DNA of 64,000 bases, taken from positions 124,001-188,000 of the forward strand of contig NZ_CANLOZ010000002.1 in the NCBI RefSeq assembly GCF_947492965.1. The letters run 5' to 3'. This document shows positions 26,481 through 34,801 of this stretch, piece by piece. The stretch is from an uncultured Aquimarina sp. (GTDB lineage: Bacteria; Bacteroidota; Bacteroidia; Flavobacteriales; Flavobacteriaceae). The position numbers were made by a program, and so were the translations under genes. Positions within the stretch are counted from its first letter, which is position 1; each line of letters begins with the position of its first letter. The notes beneath the pieces were generated by a model. It saw nothing but the letters and a program-made list of their open reading frames with translations. It did no database searches and had not been told where the DNA came from.

Positions 26481-27560
26481 ATGGATATTTCAGAGCTATA
26501 CCTGAAAATCCAATTACAATTGGATCAGCAATTACCTTTAGTGGTCTATAAAAAACCAGGTACGAATGAGGTGAATTGTTTTCTGCAAAATGATGACTAT
26601 TTACATGAGGTGAGTTCATATGATAGTTCTGGTTTTGTTTTTGCGCCTTTTAGCAATTCTGAAAAGACAGTAATTATTCCGGATACAGAAAGTTCTTTTT
26701 TTACATCAATTATTCCTATTACCACTAAAAATTTAAAGTATGTTTCGAAGAATTCTTCTAATGTTTCTTTAGAAGATGAAGAAAGACAAGCTCATATATC
26801 ACTAGTGAATAGTGGAATAAAAGCAATTGAAAATAATTCTTTTAGAAAAGTTGTGCTTTCTAGAAAAGAAGAAGTTCCTTTTTCGGAATCTACTCCGTTA
26901 GAGGTTTTTCAACGCCTGGTTGATTTATACGCTAATGCCTTCGTATATTTTTGGTATCATCCTAAGATTGGAATGTGGTTAGGAGCGACTCCAGAAACTT
27001 TGTTGCACATCGATGGTGATAATTTTTCGACCATGTCATTAGCAGGAACGCAACCTTATAAAGGATCCATGGAAGTCTCTTGGGGAGCAAAAGAAATCGA
27101 AGAGCAGGCTATGGTAACGGAGTTTGTAATGAAAGAACTTACTAAAAATGTAAATACTATCCGTAGATCCGAATCTTATACGCATAAAGCAGGAACCCTT
27201 CTTCATCTTAAAACCGACATTACTGGAACGTTTAAAAGCAATCCACAGAACATAAAAAATATTATCGAAGTTTTACACCCAACTCCTGCAGTATGCGGTT
27301 TACCAAAAGAAGAAGCTCGATCTTTTATTCTACACAATGAAGGATATGATAGAAAATATTACACTGGTTTTTTAGGAGAATTACATCGCTATAACAATGG
27401 CGCATCTTCATCAAGTCTATTTGTAAATTTGAGATGTATGGAAATTCGTAAGGATCAAGCACTATTGTATGTTGGAGGAGGTATTACCAAAGATTCTATT
27501 CCAGAAAAAGAATGGGAAGAAACTGTAAAGAAGACCGAAACTATGAAAAGAGTTTTGTGA
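26481..27560 (+). CDS. menF: Isochorismate synthase (MenF/EntC type)
   Basis: This 359-residue enzyme converts chorismate to isochorismate, the entry step of menaquinone synthesis. Chorismate-binding signatures are visible: SFRKVVLSRKEE, GATPETLL, SLAGTQPYKGS, HPTPAVCGLPKEEAR and ERxYTGF as YDRKYYTGFLGE, then LRCMEIR and YVGGGIT. It is shorter than E. coli MenF (431) because the N-terminal domain is reduced, as in many Bacteroidota. It follows the thioesterase gene closely. An EntC (siderophore) role is possible, but menD and menB in the same region favour menaquinone. Confidence 0.9.
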   Translation: MDISELYLKIQLQLDQQLPLVVYKKPGTNEVNCFLQNDDYLHEVSSYDSSGFVFAPFSNSEKTVIIPDTESSFFTSIIPITTKNLKYVSKNSSNVSLEDEERQAHISLVNSGIKAIENNSFRKVVLSRKEEVPFSESTPLEVFQRLVDLYANAFVYFWYHPKIGMWLGATPETLLHIDGDNFSTMSLAGTQPYKGSMEVSWGAKEIEEQAMVTEFVMKELTKNVNTIRRSESYTHKAGTLLHLKTDITGTFKSNPQNIKNIIEVLHPTPAVCGLPKEEARSFILHNEGYDRKYYTGFLGELHRYNNGASSSSLFVNLRCMEIRKDQALLYVGGGITKDSIPEKEWEETVKKTETMKRVL

Positions 27561-27637
27561 TTCAATAACCTTACAAATGGAGATTGATCTTTTTTTACTT
27601 TATTTTTTGTTATGAATTAGTCGTAAATATTTACAAA

Positions 27638-28027
27638 CTAATTAATCTCTTTTTCCAAATGCCATATTTTGGAAACAATTTGCCAACCATTTTCTCCATT
27701 CACAAAAGCAAGATGGTCAACAAACACATTCCTATGTGCTCTAATTCTGATTTTCACAGTCGTACAATGAGAAGACAACCAGTCAATCATTAAAATTTCT
27801 GCTTCAGGTTTTTGTCCAGCATCTGCAGGAGATAATCGACTTTCTACATCTTTACTGAAGCTGTCTATAGGTTCAATAAAAATCTTTCCTTGGTCTACAT
27901 CGAATAAACTAGAACTTTTATGAAATACCTGGTTTAGTAGTTTGATATCACAATAGTACAATGCATCGAAGTACATTTGTATAGCATCTAGCAATGCTGT
28001 AGTAGAATTAGTTTTTTGCTTTTGCAT
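27638..28027 (-). CDS. NTF2-like (Lumazine_bd_2-type) protein
   Basis: This 129-residue protein has an NTF2-like fold: AIQMYFDALYYCDIKLLNQVFHKSSSLFDV, then KPEAEILMIDWLSSHCTTVKIRIR and a closing VNGENGWQIVSKIWHLEK. The pattern is that of the putative lumazine-binding-2 family, typically stress- or oxidase-associated small proteins of unclear function. It is divergent from a LysR regulator, which probably controls it. It sits between menF and menD, where it interrupts the menaquinone region. Confidence 0.8.
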   Translation of the reverse strand: MQKQKTNSTTALLDAIQMYFDALYYCDIKLLNQVFHKSSSLFDVDQGKIFIEPIDSFSKDVESRLSPADAGQKPEAEILMIDWLSSHCTTVKIRIRAHRNVFVDHLAFVNGENGWQIVSKIWHLEKEIN

Positions 28028-28149
28028 AATTTCTAAGGTTTAATTTTTGTCAAAATTAGTTTGATTGTCTTATAATACTAGATTACAAGATTGAGACATT
28101 TTAATTCTTAGCTGAATTATTTTCAACTAGTCCATAAGCAATGAATAGT

Positions 28150-28157
28150 TAACTTTG
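28150..28157 (+). promoter_or_regulatory. Candidate -7 element (TAACTTTG) for the LysR gene
   Basis: TAACTTTG fits TAnnTTTG and ends only 6 bases before the ATG at 28164. If used, the transcript would be leaderless or nearly so. Low confidence. Confidence 0.3.
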
Positions 28158-28163
28158 TTCTGT

Positions 28164-29054
28164 ATGGAAATCAAGTATTTTAGATTAATAAAAACAATTG
28201 TAGAAGAAGGGAGTATCGCTAGTTCTTCTGAAAAACTGTTTTTAACACAATCTGCTTTAAGTCATCAATTGAGAGAACTTGAATCAAGGTTGGGATTTAA
28301 GGTTTTTCTGAGAACTAGAAATAAATGGAAATTAACAGATGAGGGTTATGAGCTCTATAATTTAGGAAACACAATTCTGGATAGTATTGAAAAAGGTTTT
28401 GAAAATATTAAACAGTTACAGGCTGGTTCAACTGGTACTATAAAGGTAAGTACTGAATGTTATAGTTTTTATCAAGGTCTTCCGGATTTTATTCAGAAAA
28501 TGGCCTTGTTGTATCCAAAAATACATGTTGATTTGATTCTTGAAGCAACACATCAGCCTATTTCTAAAATGTTGTCAAATGAAATAGATATTGCTATTGT
28601 TACTTCCAAACCAGAAAATGAAACCTTGTCAAGCATTGAGGTTTATGAAGATGAGATTTTTGTAATTATGCATAAAGAAAGTCAATATGAATCTGTTGAT
28701 TTTGTAGATGCTGATTTTTTTTCTAGTACACATTTAATAATTCATTCTTTTCCATTGGAAACAGTTTCTGTATATGAACACTATTTAAAGCCAAATGGAA
28801 TTCATCCATTAAAAATATCCGCTATACCCTTAACCGAAGTTGCTTTAGAAATGATCGCTGCCAATATGGGGATTATGTGTATGCCTAAATGGGCACTAAA
28901 ATCTTTTAAATTATCAGAAGATTTGATTTTTAAAAGGATTGGTGAAAATGGTTTAAAAAGAACACATCATTTAGTATTTCGAAAATCTGATGTGTCACAA
29001 AAGTATATCCATGATTTTATTTCGAATTTTGAAGATCATTTTTCAAAGATTTGA
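28164..29054 (+). CDS. LysR-family transcriptional regulator
   Basis: This 296-residue regulator begins at ATG 28164 (MEIKYFRLIKTIVEEGSIASSSEKLFLTQSALSHQLRELESRLGF...). The HTH lies within the first 60 residues and the substrate-binding domain covers about 90-290. An upstream in-frame TTG (28155) is less likely. The 136-base divergent gap with the NTF2-like gene is where LysR proteins usually bind. The effector is unknown. It lies in the middle of the menaquinone genes but does not look dedicated to them. Confidence 0.9.
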   Translation: MEIKYFRLIKTIVEEGSIASSSEKLFLTQSALSHQLRELESRLGFKVFLRTRNKWKLTDEGYELYNLGNTILDSIEKGFENIKQLQAGSTGTIKVSTECYSFYQGLPDFIQKMALLYPKIHVDLILEATHQPISKMLSNEIDIAIVTSKPENETLSSIEVYEDEIFVIMHKESQYESVDFVDADFFSSTHLIIHSFPLETVSVYEHYLKPNGIHPLKISAIPLTEVALEMIAANMGIMCMPKWALKSFKLSEDLIFKRIGENGLKRTHHLVFRKSDVSQKYIHDFISNFEDHFSKI

Positions 29055-29192
29055 CTTGCTATCTTCTTCGTAAAAAGGTTTATTTAAAGCTGACATACCT
29101 CTATATAATTGAAGGTGTTTGTCGTTAAAGTATTTAAGTGTTTTCGGTGGGTTCTCAAATAGCAAAACTTTAAAAAGTAGATTAAAATACAT
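29043..29192 (-). CDS. Possible small protein (49 residues)
   Basis: An open frame from ATG 29192 to TGA 29043 encodes 49 residues, starting MYFNLLFKVLLFENPPKTLK and ending EEDSKSNL. The composition is protein-like (mixed charge, aromatic residues, no low-complexity run) and it fills most of the gap between the lysR stop and menD. It overlaps the lysR end by 12 bases and starts 48 bases from the menD ATG on the opposite strand. No ribosome-binding site is visible, as usual in Bacteroidota. The product is unknown and it could be a chance ORF. Confidence 0.35.
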   Translation of the reverse strand: MYFNLLFKVLLFENPPKTLKYFNDKHLQLYRGMSALNKPFYEEDSKSNL

Positions 29193-29240
29193 TAAAAAGA
29201 TTGGCTTTACTTATCCCTATATCGTAATTTAGCAATTCGA

Positions 29241-30965
29241 ATGAAGAAACGTTTATATTCCAAAATTCCTTTATCGCAAACTATCGTTGCCTTATGTGAG
29301 GCAAAAGGAATTCATCATGTTGTTATATCTCCAGGATCTAGAAATGCACCCTTAACAATTGGTTTTACAGAAAATCCAGAAATACAATGTTATAGCATTG
29401 TAGATGAAAGGTGTGCTGCTTTCTTTGCCTTGGGTATCGCACAGCAAATTAGAAAACCAGTAGCGTTGGTATGTACTTCGGGTAGTGCTCTGCTAAATTA
29501 TTATCCAGCTATTTCAGAAGCTTTTTATAGTGATATTCCCTTAGTTATCTTAAGTGCTGATCGTCCTGTAGAAAGGATAGATATCGGAGATGGTCAGACC
29601 ATACGCCAGAAAAATGTTTTTGATAATCATATTTTGTATTCCGCAAATCTATATTCTGAAATTGTGCCAGAAACCGCAATAGAAGATATTAAAGTAAAGC
29701 AGAAACAACACGAAGCGCAAAAGCATAATGAACGAGAAATCAATTTAGCATTAAATGTTGCTATTCAAGAAAATGGTCCAGTACACATTAATGTTCCTTT
29801 TTACGAACCTTTATATGATACATTAGAAAAGCCTACAGTTTTTCCAAAAAACATTCCCGTTGAGTTTACAGAACATCGCATATCAAAAACGTTATATGCT
29901 AATATGTTGGATGAATGGAATGCGGCCAATCGAAAGTTGATACTAATTGGAGTTAATTATCCGAATGTTATTGATCAGAAATGGATTGATCTTTTGGCTA
30001 ATGACCCTTCGGTATTAGTACTTACCGAAACTACTTCTAATATTCATCATGATTCTCACATCAATTGTATTGATCAGTTGATTACCGCTTTAGATGAAAA
30101 TGATTTTATGAAGCTACAGCCAGATGTTTTACTAACATTTGGAGGTATGGTCGTATCTAAAAGGATCAAAGCTTTCTTAAGGAAGTATCAACCCAAAGTA
30201 CATTGGCATGTAGATGAGAAAAAGGCATATGACACTTATTTTTGTCTTACTGAGCATATAAAAATGAATCCAAATAAGTTTTTATTGGATTTTTTACCGA
30301 AAACAACGGTGACTGTTAATGATTATAAATCCTATTGGATTTCAGTTAGAGAGGACCGACGCGCAAAGCATAAAGAATATGTTCAGAAAGTAGATTTTAC
30401 AGATTTAAAAGCATTTGAAGCAATATTTGATGCAATTCCGGATCATCAAATGATTCAACTAAGTAATAGTTCTACAGTAAGGTATGCTCAGTTATTCTCC
30501 TTAAACCCATCTTTGAAGGTGTTTTGTAATCGCGGTACCAGCGGTATCGATGGTAGTACTTCTACGGCAATTGGAGCGGCTGTGGTATCAAATACACCTA
30601 CAACTTTACTCACTGGTGATTTGAGCTTTTTTTATGATAGTAATGGATTGTGGAATAATTATATGCCTTCAAACTTTAAGATCATTCTTATTAATAATGG
30701 AGGAGGAGGTATCTTTAGAATTTTACCAGGTAAATCTGAAAGCGACAACTTTAGTACTTATTTTGAAACAAAACATGATTTAACTGCAGAGCAGTTATGT
30801 ACTATGTTCCAAATAGATTATCATAAAGTAGATGAATTAGATACTTTGTTAGAAAAACTTCAAGAACTTTATAAAAATAATGAATCGCCACAACTCTTAG
30901 AGATTTTTACACCTCGAAAAGTAAATGATAGTGTTTTAATCGATTATTTTAAGCATTTTATCTAA
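29241..30965 (+). CDS. menD: MenD, 2-succinyl-5-enolpyruvyl-6-hydroxy-3-cyclohexene-1-carboxylate synthase
   Basis: This 574-residue thiamine-diphosphate enzyme adds 2-oxoglutarate to isochorismate in menaquinone synthesis. The N-terminal signature HVVISPGSRNAPLTIGF, ALVCTSGSALLNYYPA and the ThDP-binding region LLTGDLSFFYDSNGLW ... LINNGGGGIF are all present, as is NRGTSGIDGSTSTAIGAA. The length matches the family. It lies downstream of menF but is separated from it by a LysR/NTF2 pair, so it has its own promoter region. A DUF2853 gene follows. Confidence 0.95.
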   Translation: MKKRLYSKIPLSQTIVALCEAKGIHHVVISPGSRNAPLTIGFTENPEIQCYSIVDERCAAFFALGIAQQIRKPVALVCTSGSALLNYYPAISEAFYSDIPLVILSADRPVERIDIGDGQTIRQKNVFDNHILYSANLYSEIVPETAIEDIKVKQKQHEAQKHNEREINLALNVAIQENGPVHINVPFYEPLYDTLEKPTVFPKNIPVEFTEHRISKTLYANMLDEWNAANRKLILIGVNYPNVIDQKWIDLLANDPSVLVLTETTSNIHHDSHINCIDQLITALDENDFMKLQPDVLLTFGGMVVSKRIKAFLRKYQPKVHWHVDEKKAYDTYFCLTEHIKMNPNKFLLDFLPKTTVTVNDYKSYWISVREDRRAKHKEYVQKVDFTDLKAFEAIFDAIPDHQMIQLSNSSTVRYAQLFSLNPSLKVFCNRGTSGIDGSTSTAIGAAVVSNTPTTLLTGDLSFFYDSNGLWNNYMPSNFKIILINNGGGGIFRILPGKSESDNFSTYFETKHDLTAEQLCTMFQIDYHKVDELDTLLEKLQELYKNNESPQLLEIFTPRKVNDSVLIDYFKHFI

Positions 30966-30983
30966 AAAACCATTTTTATTATA

Positions 30984-31012
30984 ATTTATAAATGAATTAT
31001 TCATTTATAAAT
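30984..31012. repeat. Perfect 13-bp inverted repeat between menD and the DUF2853 gene
   Basis: ATTTATAAATGAA (30984-30996), a 3-base loop, and TTCATTTATAAAT (31000-31012) are perfectly complementary. It lies 18 bases after the menD stop and directly before TATATTTG (31017-31024), a good -7 element for the DUF2853 gene. It could be an operator covering the -33 region or an AT-only hairpin at the end of menD; no T-run follows. Confidence 0.55.
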
Positions 31013-31016
31013 AGAT

Positions 31017-31024
31017 TATATTTG
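31017..31024 (+). promoter_or_regulatory. Candidate -7 element (TATATTTG) for the DUF2853 gene
   Basis: TATATTTG matches TAnnTTTG and lies 44 bases before the ATG, just after a perfect 13-bp inverted repeat. Confidence 0.5.
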
Positions 31025-31068
31025 AGATAACATAATAAATTAACTAAAACCTAAAACATTATCATTTT

Positions 31069-31410
31069 ATGAGCAAGAGAGACGATTTAATTGCTAAGTA
31101 TGCAGCTGACCTTAAAGATAAAATTGGACAAGAGCCAGATATGGATCTTTTAACAAAAGTAACTATTGGTTGTGGCCCATCTATTTATAATGCAGATGCT
31201 TCTACAGTTTCTGGTAGTGATCAGAGTGAGTTAGATACGGTAAAAAACAATTTCCTTATTAAAAAATTAGGTCTTTCTGATGGAGATAAGTTAGATGAAG
31301 CAATCGCTTCTGTAATGGAAGCTTACGGAAAGTCTAATAGAAACAAGTACAGAGCTGTTGTGTACTATCTTTTAACAAAGCATTTCGGAAAAGAAGCTAT
31401 CTACAACTAG
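31069..31410 (+). CDS. DUF2853-family protein
   Basis: This 113-residue protein matches DUF2853: MSKRDDLIAKYAADLKDKIG, VTIGCGPSIYNADASTVSGS, then NNFLIKKLGLSDGDKLDEAI and NKYRAVVYYLLTKHFGKE. It is small, soluble, helical and of unknown function. The preceding palindrome and good promoter element, plus the following strong terminator, suggest an independently and perhaps highly expressed gene. No functional link with the neighbouring menD is evident. Confidence 0.9.
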   Translation: MSKRDDLIAKYAADLKDKIGQEPDMDLLTKVTIGCGPSIYNADASTVSGSDQSELDTVKNNFLIKKLGLSDGDKLDEAIASVMEAYGKSNRNKYRAVVYYLLTKHFGKEAIYN

Positions 31411-31432
31411 TAGATCAGTAGAAAAAACACAG

Positions 31433-31460
31433 AAAAGGTGCCTAAATCGGCACCTTTTTC
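31433..31460 (+). terminator. Rho-independent terminator after the DUF2853 gene
   Basis: AAAAGGTGCC (31433-31442) pairs perfectly with GGCACCTTTT (31449-31458), loop TAAATC, then T. Confidence 0.9.
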
Positions 31461-31491
31461 TTTTTTAATATATTCAGGTTAATTAAAAAAG

Positions 31492-31499
31492 TATCTTTG
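31492..31499 (+). promoter_or_regulatory. Candidate -7 element (TATCTTTG) for the S1-domain gene
   Basis: TATCTTTG, followed by CGCC, is a typical flavobacterial -7 element, 17 bases before the ATG, implying a short leader. Confidence 0.5.
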
Positions 31500-31516
31500 C
31501 GCCAAAATATCAGACA

Positions 31517-32350
31517 ATGCTTAAACTAGGTGAGTATAATACATTAGAATTTGTACGAGAGAGAGATCAAGGTGTATACCTTAGTGATGATGAAGGAAAT
31601 GAAGTCTTATTGCCTAATAAATATGTGCCGAATCAGTTTATGATTCGTGATGAGATCAAAGTATTTGTATACTTGGATCATGAAGAGCGTATCGTAGCAA
31701 CTACCTTAGAACCTTTTGCAACAGTAAATTCATTTGCTTACCTAAAATGTACAACGGTTTCAGAAATTGGAGCATTTATGGATTGGGGATTAGAAAAAGA
31801 ACTTTTTGTCCCGTTTAGAGAACAGGCTTCCAAAATGCGAGTAGGTAGCTGGTATCTTGTTTATGTATACTTGGATAAAGAAACCAATAGATTAGTGGGT
31901 TCTAGTAAAACGAATAGATTTTTAGATAATTCTTTGGTATTACTCTCTTCATATGATGAGGTTGATTTAATAGCTTCTCATCCTTCTCCGCATGGATGGA
32001 ATATGATTGTGAATCAAAAATATTTAGGTTTAGTGTATCAAGATGAAATTTTTCAGAAGTTGACTACTGGAGATCGGCTTAAAGGTTTTGTGAAAAAAGT
32101 ACGACCGGATGGTAAAATAGATCTTACTTTGCAAAGACATGGGTATAGGTCTATCGAGCCAAATGCTGAACAAATACTTAAAGAATTAAAATTACAAGGT
32201 GGATTTATCGATTTGAATGATAAGTCAGATCCCGATGATATTAAAGAAGTTTTTCAATTAAGTAAAAAAAGCTTCAAGAAGGCTATTGGGTCTTTGTATA
32301 AAGCAAAAAAGATAATTATCGAAAAGGAAGGTATTCGCTTAGTTGAATAA
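31517..32350 (+). CDS. CvfB/YitL-like S1-domain RNA-binding protein
   Basis: This 277-residue protein matches the CvfB family: an S1-like domain at the start (GEYNTLEFVRERDQGVYLSD...VLLPNKYVP), a second S1-like unit (TVSEIGAFMDWGLEKELFVPFREQ), a third (GDRLKGFVKKVRPDGKIDLTLQRHG) and a C-terminal winged helix (FIDLNDKSDPDDIKEVFQLSKKSFKKAIGSLYKAKKI). CvfB binds RNA and affects virulence gene expression in staphylococci; the role in flavobacteria is untested. It is monocistronic. Confidence 0.88.
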   Translation: MLKLGEYNTLEFVRERDQGVYLSDDEGNEVLLPNKYVPNQFMIRDEIKVFVYLDHEERIVATTLEPFATVNSFAYLKCTTVSEIGAFMDWGLEKELFVPFREQASKMRVGSWYLVYVYLDKETNRLVGSSKTNRFLDNSLVLLSSYDEVDLIASHPSPHGWNMIVNQKYLGLVYQDEIFQKLTTGDRLKGFVKKVRPDGKIDLTLQRHGYRSIEPNAEQILKELKLQGGFIDLNDKSDPDDIKEVFQLSKKSFKKAIGSLYKAKKIIIEKEGIRLVE

Positions 32351-32379
32351 CTATCCGATAGATGTGCATAGAGTCCTGA

Positions 32380-32856
32380 TTAATAGGTTAAAGGCACACC
32401 AGTTACTGGACAATAAATACCGGTATACGAGCTGGCATCTCGATAAGCATTATTTTTAATACCACCGTTACTCGTATTGGAATTATTGTATCCTCCATTT
32501 CCAGTAATAGATACCCTGAAAGCACCTTGTGGTGTAGCGGTTGGAATTGCAACATGGTATTCAGATTGCACAAATTTATTCTCAGGAAGTAATAAGATTG
32601 GTGTTTCGTTTTTTAAATGTTGTTTTCGTAAATCTACAGCTAAGTTAATTTCCATTAACTGATAATTTCCAGTTGCTATAGTTTGTCTTGTATAAGAAAG
32701 GGAAGGTATAATTTCTTTGTGTTCCAAAGTGTATTTAGCATCAATTTCAGAAATATGATCGCCTATTGCTTCCCATGATACCTTAAGGGTAGGATTTTTT
32801 TGTCCAAAAGAAGAAAAACTAAAACAAACTAAGAGTATTCCAATAAAAAATCTCAT
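32380..32856 (-). CDS. Hypothetical secreted protein
   Basis: This 158-residue protein has a signal peptide (FIGILLVCFSFSSFGQK) and a small beta-rich body with KVSWEAIGDHISEIDAKYTLEHK. The C-terminal half is Asn/Ser/Gly-rich (GNGGYNNSNTSNGGIKNN) and ends TGVPLTY. I do not recognise the family. It is probably periplasmic or surface exposed. It is convergent with the S1-domain gene and divergent from menB. Confidence 0.6.
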   Translation of the reverse strand: MRFFIGILLVCFSFSSFGQKNPTLKVSWEAIGDHISEIDAKYTLEHKEIIPSLSYTRQTIATGNYQLMEINLAVDLRKQHLKNETPILLLPENKFVQSEYHVAIPTATPQGAFRVSITGNGGYNNSNTSNGGIKNNAYRDASSYTGIYCPVTGVPLTY

Positions 32857-32979
32857 AACTATAATTATCTGTTGCTGACTAAATTATCAAAAATCGTGCA
32901 AATCTGTTGTTAATTTACATAAAAGATATAAAAATATTGCTGTTTTAACTTGATTTAACTAAGCTAATGATATAGCTTG

Positions 32980-32995
32980 ATACAATATATTGTAT
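32980..32995. promoter_or_regulatory. Perfect 16-bp palindrome in the menB promoter
   Basis: ATACAATATATTGTAT is its own reverse complement and directly abuts the -7 element TATTTTTG (32996-33003), with TTG at 32977-32979 on the other side. A regulator bound here would block polymerase at menB. The AT-only centre means chance cannot be excluded. Confidence 0.45.
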
Positions 32996-33003
32996 TATTT
33001 TTG
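32996..33003 (+). promoter_or_regulatory. Candidate -7 element (TATTTTTG) for menB
   Basis: TATTTTTG fits TAnnTTTG and ends 20 bases before the menB ATG. The nearest TTG is only 16 bases upstream, shorter than the usual 19-21. Confidence 0.45.
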
Positions 33004-33023
33004 ATAGCGCTAAAAAAAATATA

Positions 33024-33866
33024 ATGAGTTCAATAAACTGGAAAACTGCAAAAGAATATCAAGATATAACTTACAAAAAATCAAATGGTGTCGCTAGGAT
33101 AGCATTCAATCGACCAAATGTTAGAAATGCTTTTAGACCAAATACTACTAGTGAATTATATGATGCATTTTATGATGCACAAGAGGATACTTCTATAGGG
33201 GTAGTATTACTTTCTGCAGAAGGTCCTTCTACAAAAGATGGTGTTTATAGTTTTTGTAGTGGAGGAGATCAAAAAGCCAGAGGTCACCAAGGATACGTTG
33301 GGCAAGATGGTATGCATAGGCTAAATATCTTGGAAGTACAACGTTTGATCCGTTTTATGCCTAAGGTAGTTATTGCTGTAGTACCAGGATGGGCAGTAGG
33401 AGGTGGTCATAGTTTACATGTGGTTTGTGATCTTACGCTTGCTAGTAAAGAGCATGCAATTTTTAAACAAACCGATGCAGATGTAACAAGTTTTGATGGA
33501 GGTTATGGATCTGCTTATTTAGCGAAAATGGTAGGTCAGAAAAAAGCTCGCGAAATATTCTTTTTAGGAAGAAATTATTCTGCTCAAGAAGCTTATGAAA
33601 TGGGTATGGTGAATGCGGTTATTCCTCATGATGAATTAGAAGATACTGCATACCAATGGGCTCAGGAAATTTTAGAAAAATCTCCTACGTCTATAAAAAT
33701 GTTGAAATTTGCTATGAATTTAACAGATGATGGAATGGTTGGCCAGCAGGTATTTGCTGGAGAGGCAACTAGATTAGCGTATATGACAGAAGAAGCTAAA
33801 GAAGGGAGAGATGCATTCTTAGAAAAAAGAAAACCTAATTTCAAAGATATAAAGTGGATACCTTAA
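33024..33866 (+). CDS. menB: MenB, 1,4-dihydroxy-2-naphthoyl-CoA synthase
   Basis: This 280-residue crotonase-fold enzyme closes the second naphthoquinone ring in menaquinone synthesis. Signatures include VARIAFNRPNVRNAFRP, SFCSGGDQKARG (the oxyanion/acyl-CoA loop), VPGWAVGGGHSLHVVCDLT and DADVTSFDGGYGSAYLAKMVG, which holds the MenB-specific residues distinguishing it from enoyl-CoA hydratases. It completes the set MenI-MenF-MenD-MenB in this window; menA, menC and menE are not seen. The gene stands alone, with a palindromic promoter element upstream. Confidence 0.95.
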   Translation: MSSINWKTAKEYQDITYKKSNGVARIAFNRPNVRNAFRPNTTSELYDAFYDAQEDTSIGVVLLSAEGPSTKDGVYSFCSGGDQKARGHQGYVGQDGMHRLNILEVQRLIRFMPKVVIAVVPGWAVGGGHSLHVVCDLTLASKEHAIFKQTDADVTSFDGGYGSAYLAKMVGQKKAREIFFLGRNYSAQEAYEMGMVNAVIPHDELEDTAYQWAQEILEKSPTSIKMLKFAMNLTDDGMVGQQVFAGEATRLAYMTEEAKEGRDAFLEKRKPNFKDIKWIP

Positions 33867-33959
33867 GGTTATCAGGTATCTTGATGAATCGAGAAAATTA
33901 TATGAAGAGAGCATTTTTATAATTAATTTATTTTCAGGTAATTAATAAAATTCAAACGT

Positions 33960-34751
33960 GTGAAAGATAAAGAAGACGAATTACTGTCAGTACAATATAG
34001 GATTGAAAAATCTGGTATGAAGCAGCAAAAGCTGGAAAATCGTCTTGTCACTATTTCAGATGAGTTAAAGAGGAGTAAAAGGAATAGTTTGATATTCATG
34101 ATCTTCTTTTTGCTTGTAATTGCTGGAATGTCTTTCGGTATGTATTATTTAAGTAAGGATGATTCAAAATTCATTTCTGATGAAAGTGTGGATGCTAAAG
34201 CAGATATGGATAGGATTCAACAGATGAATGATTCTCTAAAAGATGAATTAACTAAATTAAAATCTGATATTTTAATCTACAAGCAAAACTTAAAAACAGG
34301 CTCAGACGATATAGAAAATATCATGCTTTCTGATAGTTTAAATTTGGTTGATTCTACAAATTCAAAAAAGAAAAAATACACTAAACAACATTGCTACGTA
34401 AAAAGAGTATTTAGGAATAATGGAGTTATTTTTATAGAAGCTGATTTTATTGAATTTTATAAAGGAAAGAAAGCCGTTAAAAAAGCGAAAGAAAATAATG
34501 ATGCAGAATATGATATAGACAAGAATGGTGATACTTTATATTTTTTGTATAATAACTATTATGTGTCTAACTTAAATACAAAGTTGAGGAGGTTAGAATT
34601 AAATGATAAAGTTCGTATTGAGAACTTGAATCAAATTTCTAAAGGATTTCCTTTAAAAGCTTTTGAGAAGATTATTTCTGATAATCCTATTATGGTATTA
34701 GAGATGCAAGATGGTATTGTGTATAGGATTACTAAGCAGAAATTACCCTGA
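33960..34751 (+). CDS. Coiled-coil membrane protein, first of a paralogous pair
   Basis: This 263-residue protein starts at GTG 33960. It has an N-terminal coiled coil (about 5-40, DELLSVQYRIEKSGMKQQKLE), a membrane span at about 42-63 (LIFMIFFLLVIAGMSFGMYYL), a second coiled segment (MNDSLKDELTKLKSDILIYKQ) and a C-terminal beta-rich domain (about 140-263, HCYVKRVFRNNGVIFIEADFIEFYKGKKA). The N-terminal 65 residues are clearly related to the next gene. I do not recognise the C-terminal domain. It is likely an inner-membrane protein with its C-terminus in the periplasm. Confidence 0.65.
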   Translation: MKDKEDELLSVQYRIEKSGMKQQKLENRLVTISDELKRSKRNSLIFMIFFLLVIAGMSFGMYYLSKDDSKFISDESVDAKADMDRIQQMNDSLKDELTKLKSDILIYKQNLKTGSDDIENIMLSDSLNLVDSTNSKKKKYTKQHCYVKRVFRNNGVIFIEADFIEFYKGKKAVKKAKENNDAEYDIDKNGDTLYFLYNNYYVSNLNTKLRRLELNDKVRIENLNQISKGFPLKAFEKIISDNPIMVLEMQDGIVYRITKQKLP

Positions 34752-34801
34752 TATGAATTAGAACCTAATAAACCTATAATTTTAGTTAATACCCAGTAAA
34801 G

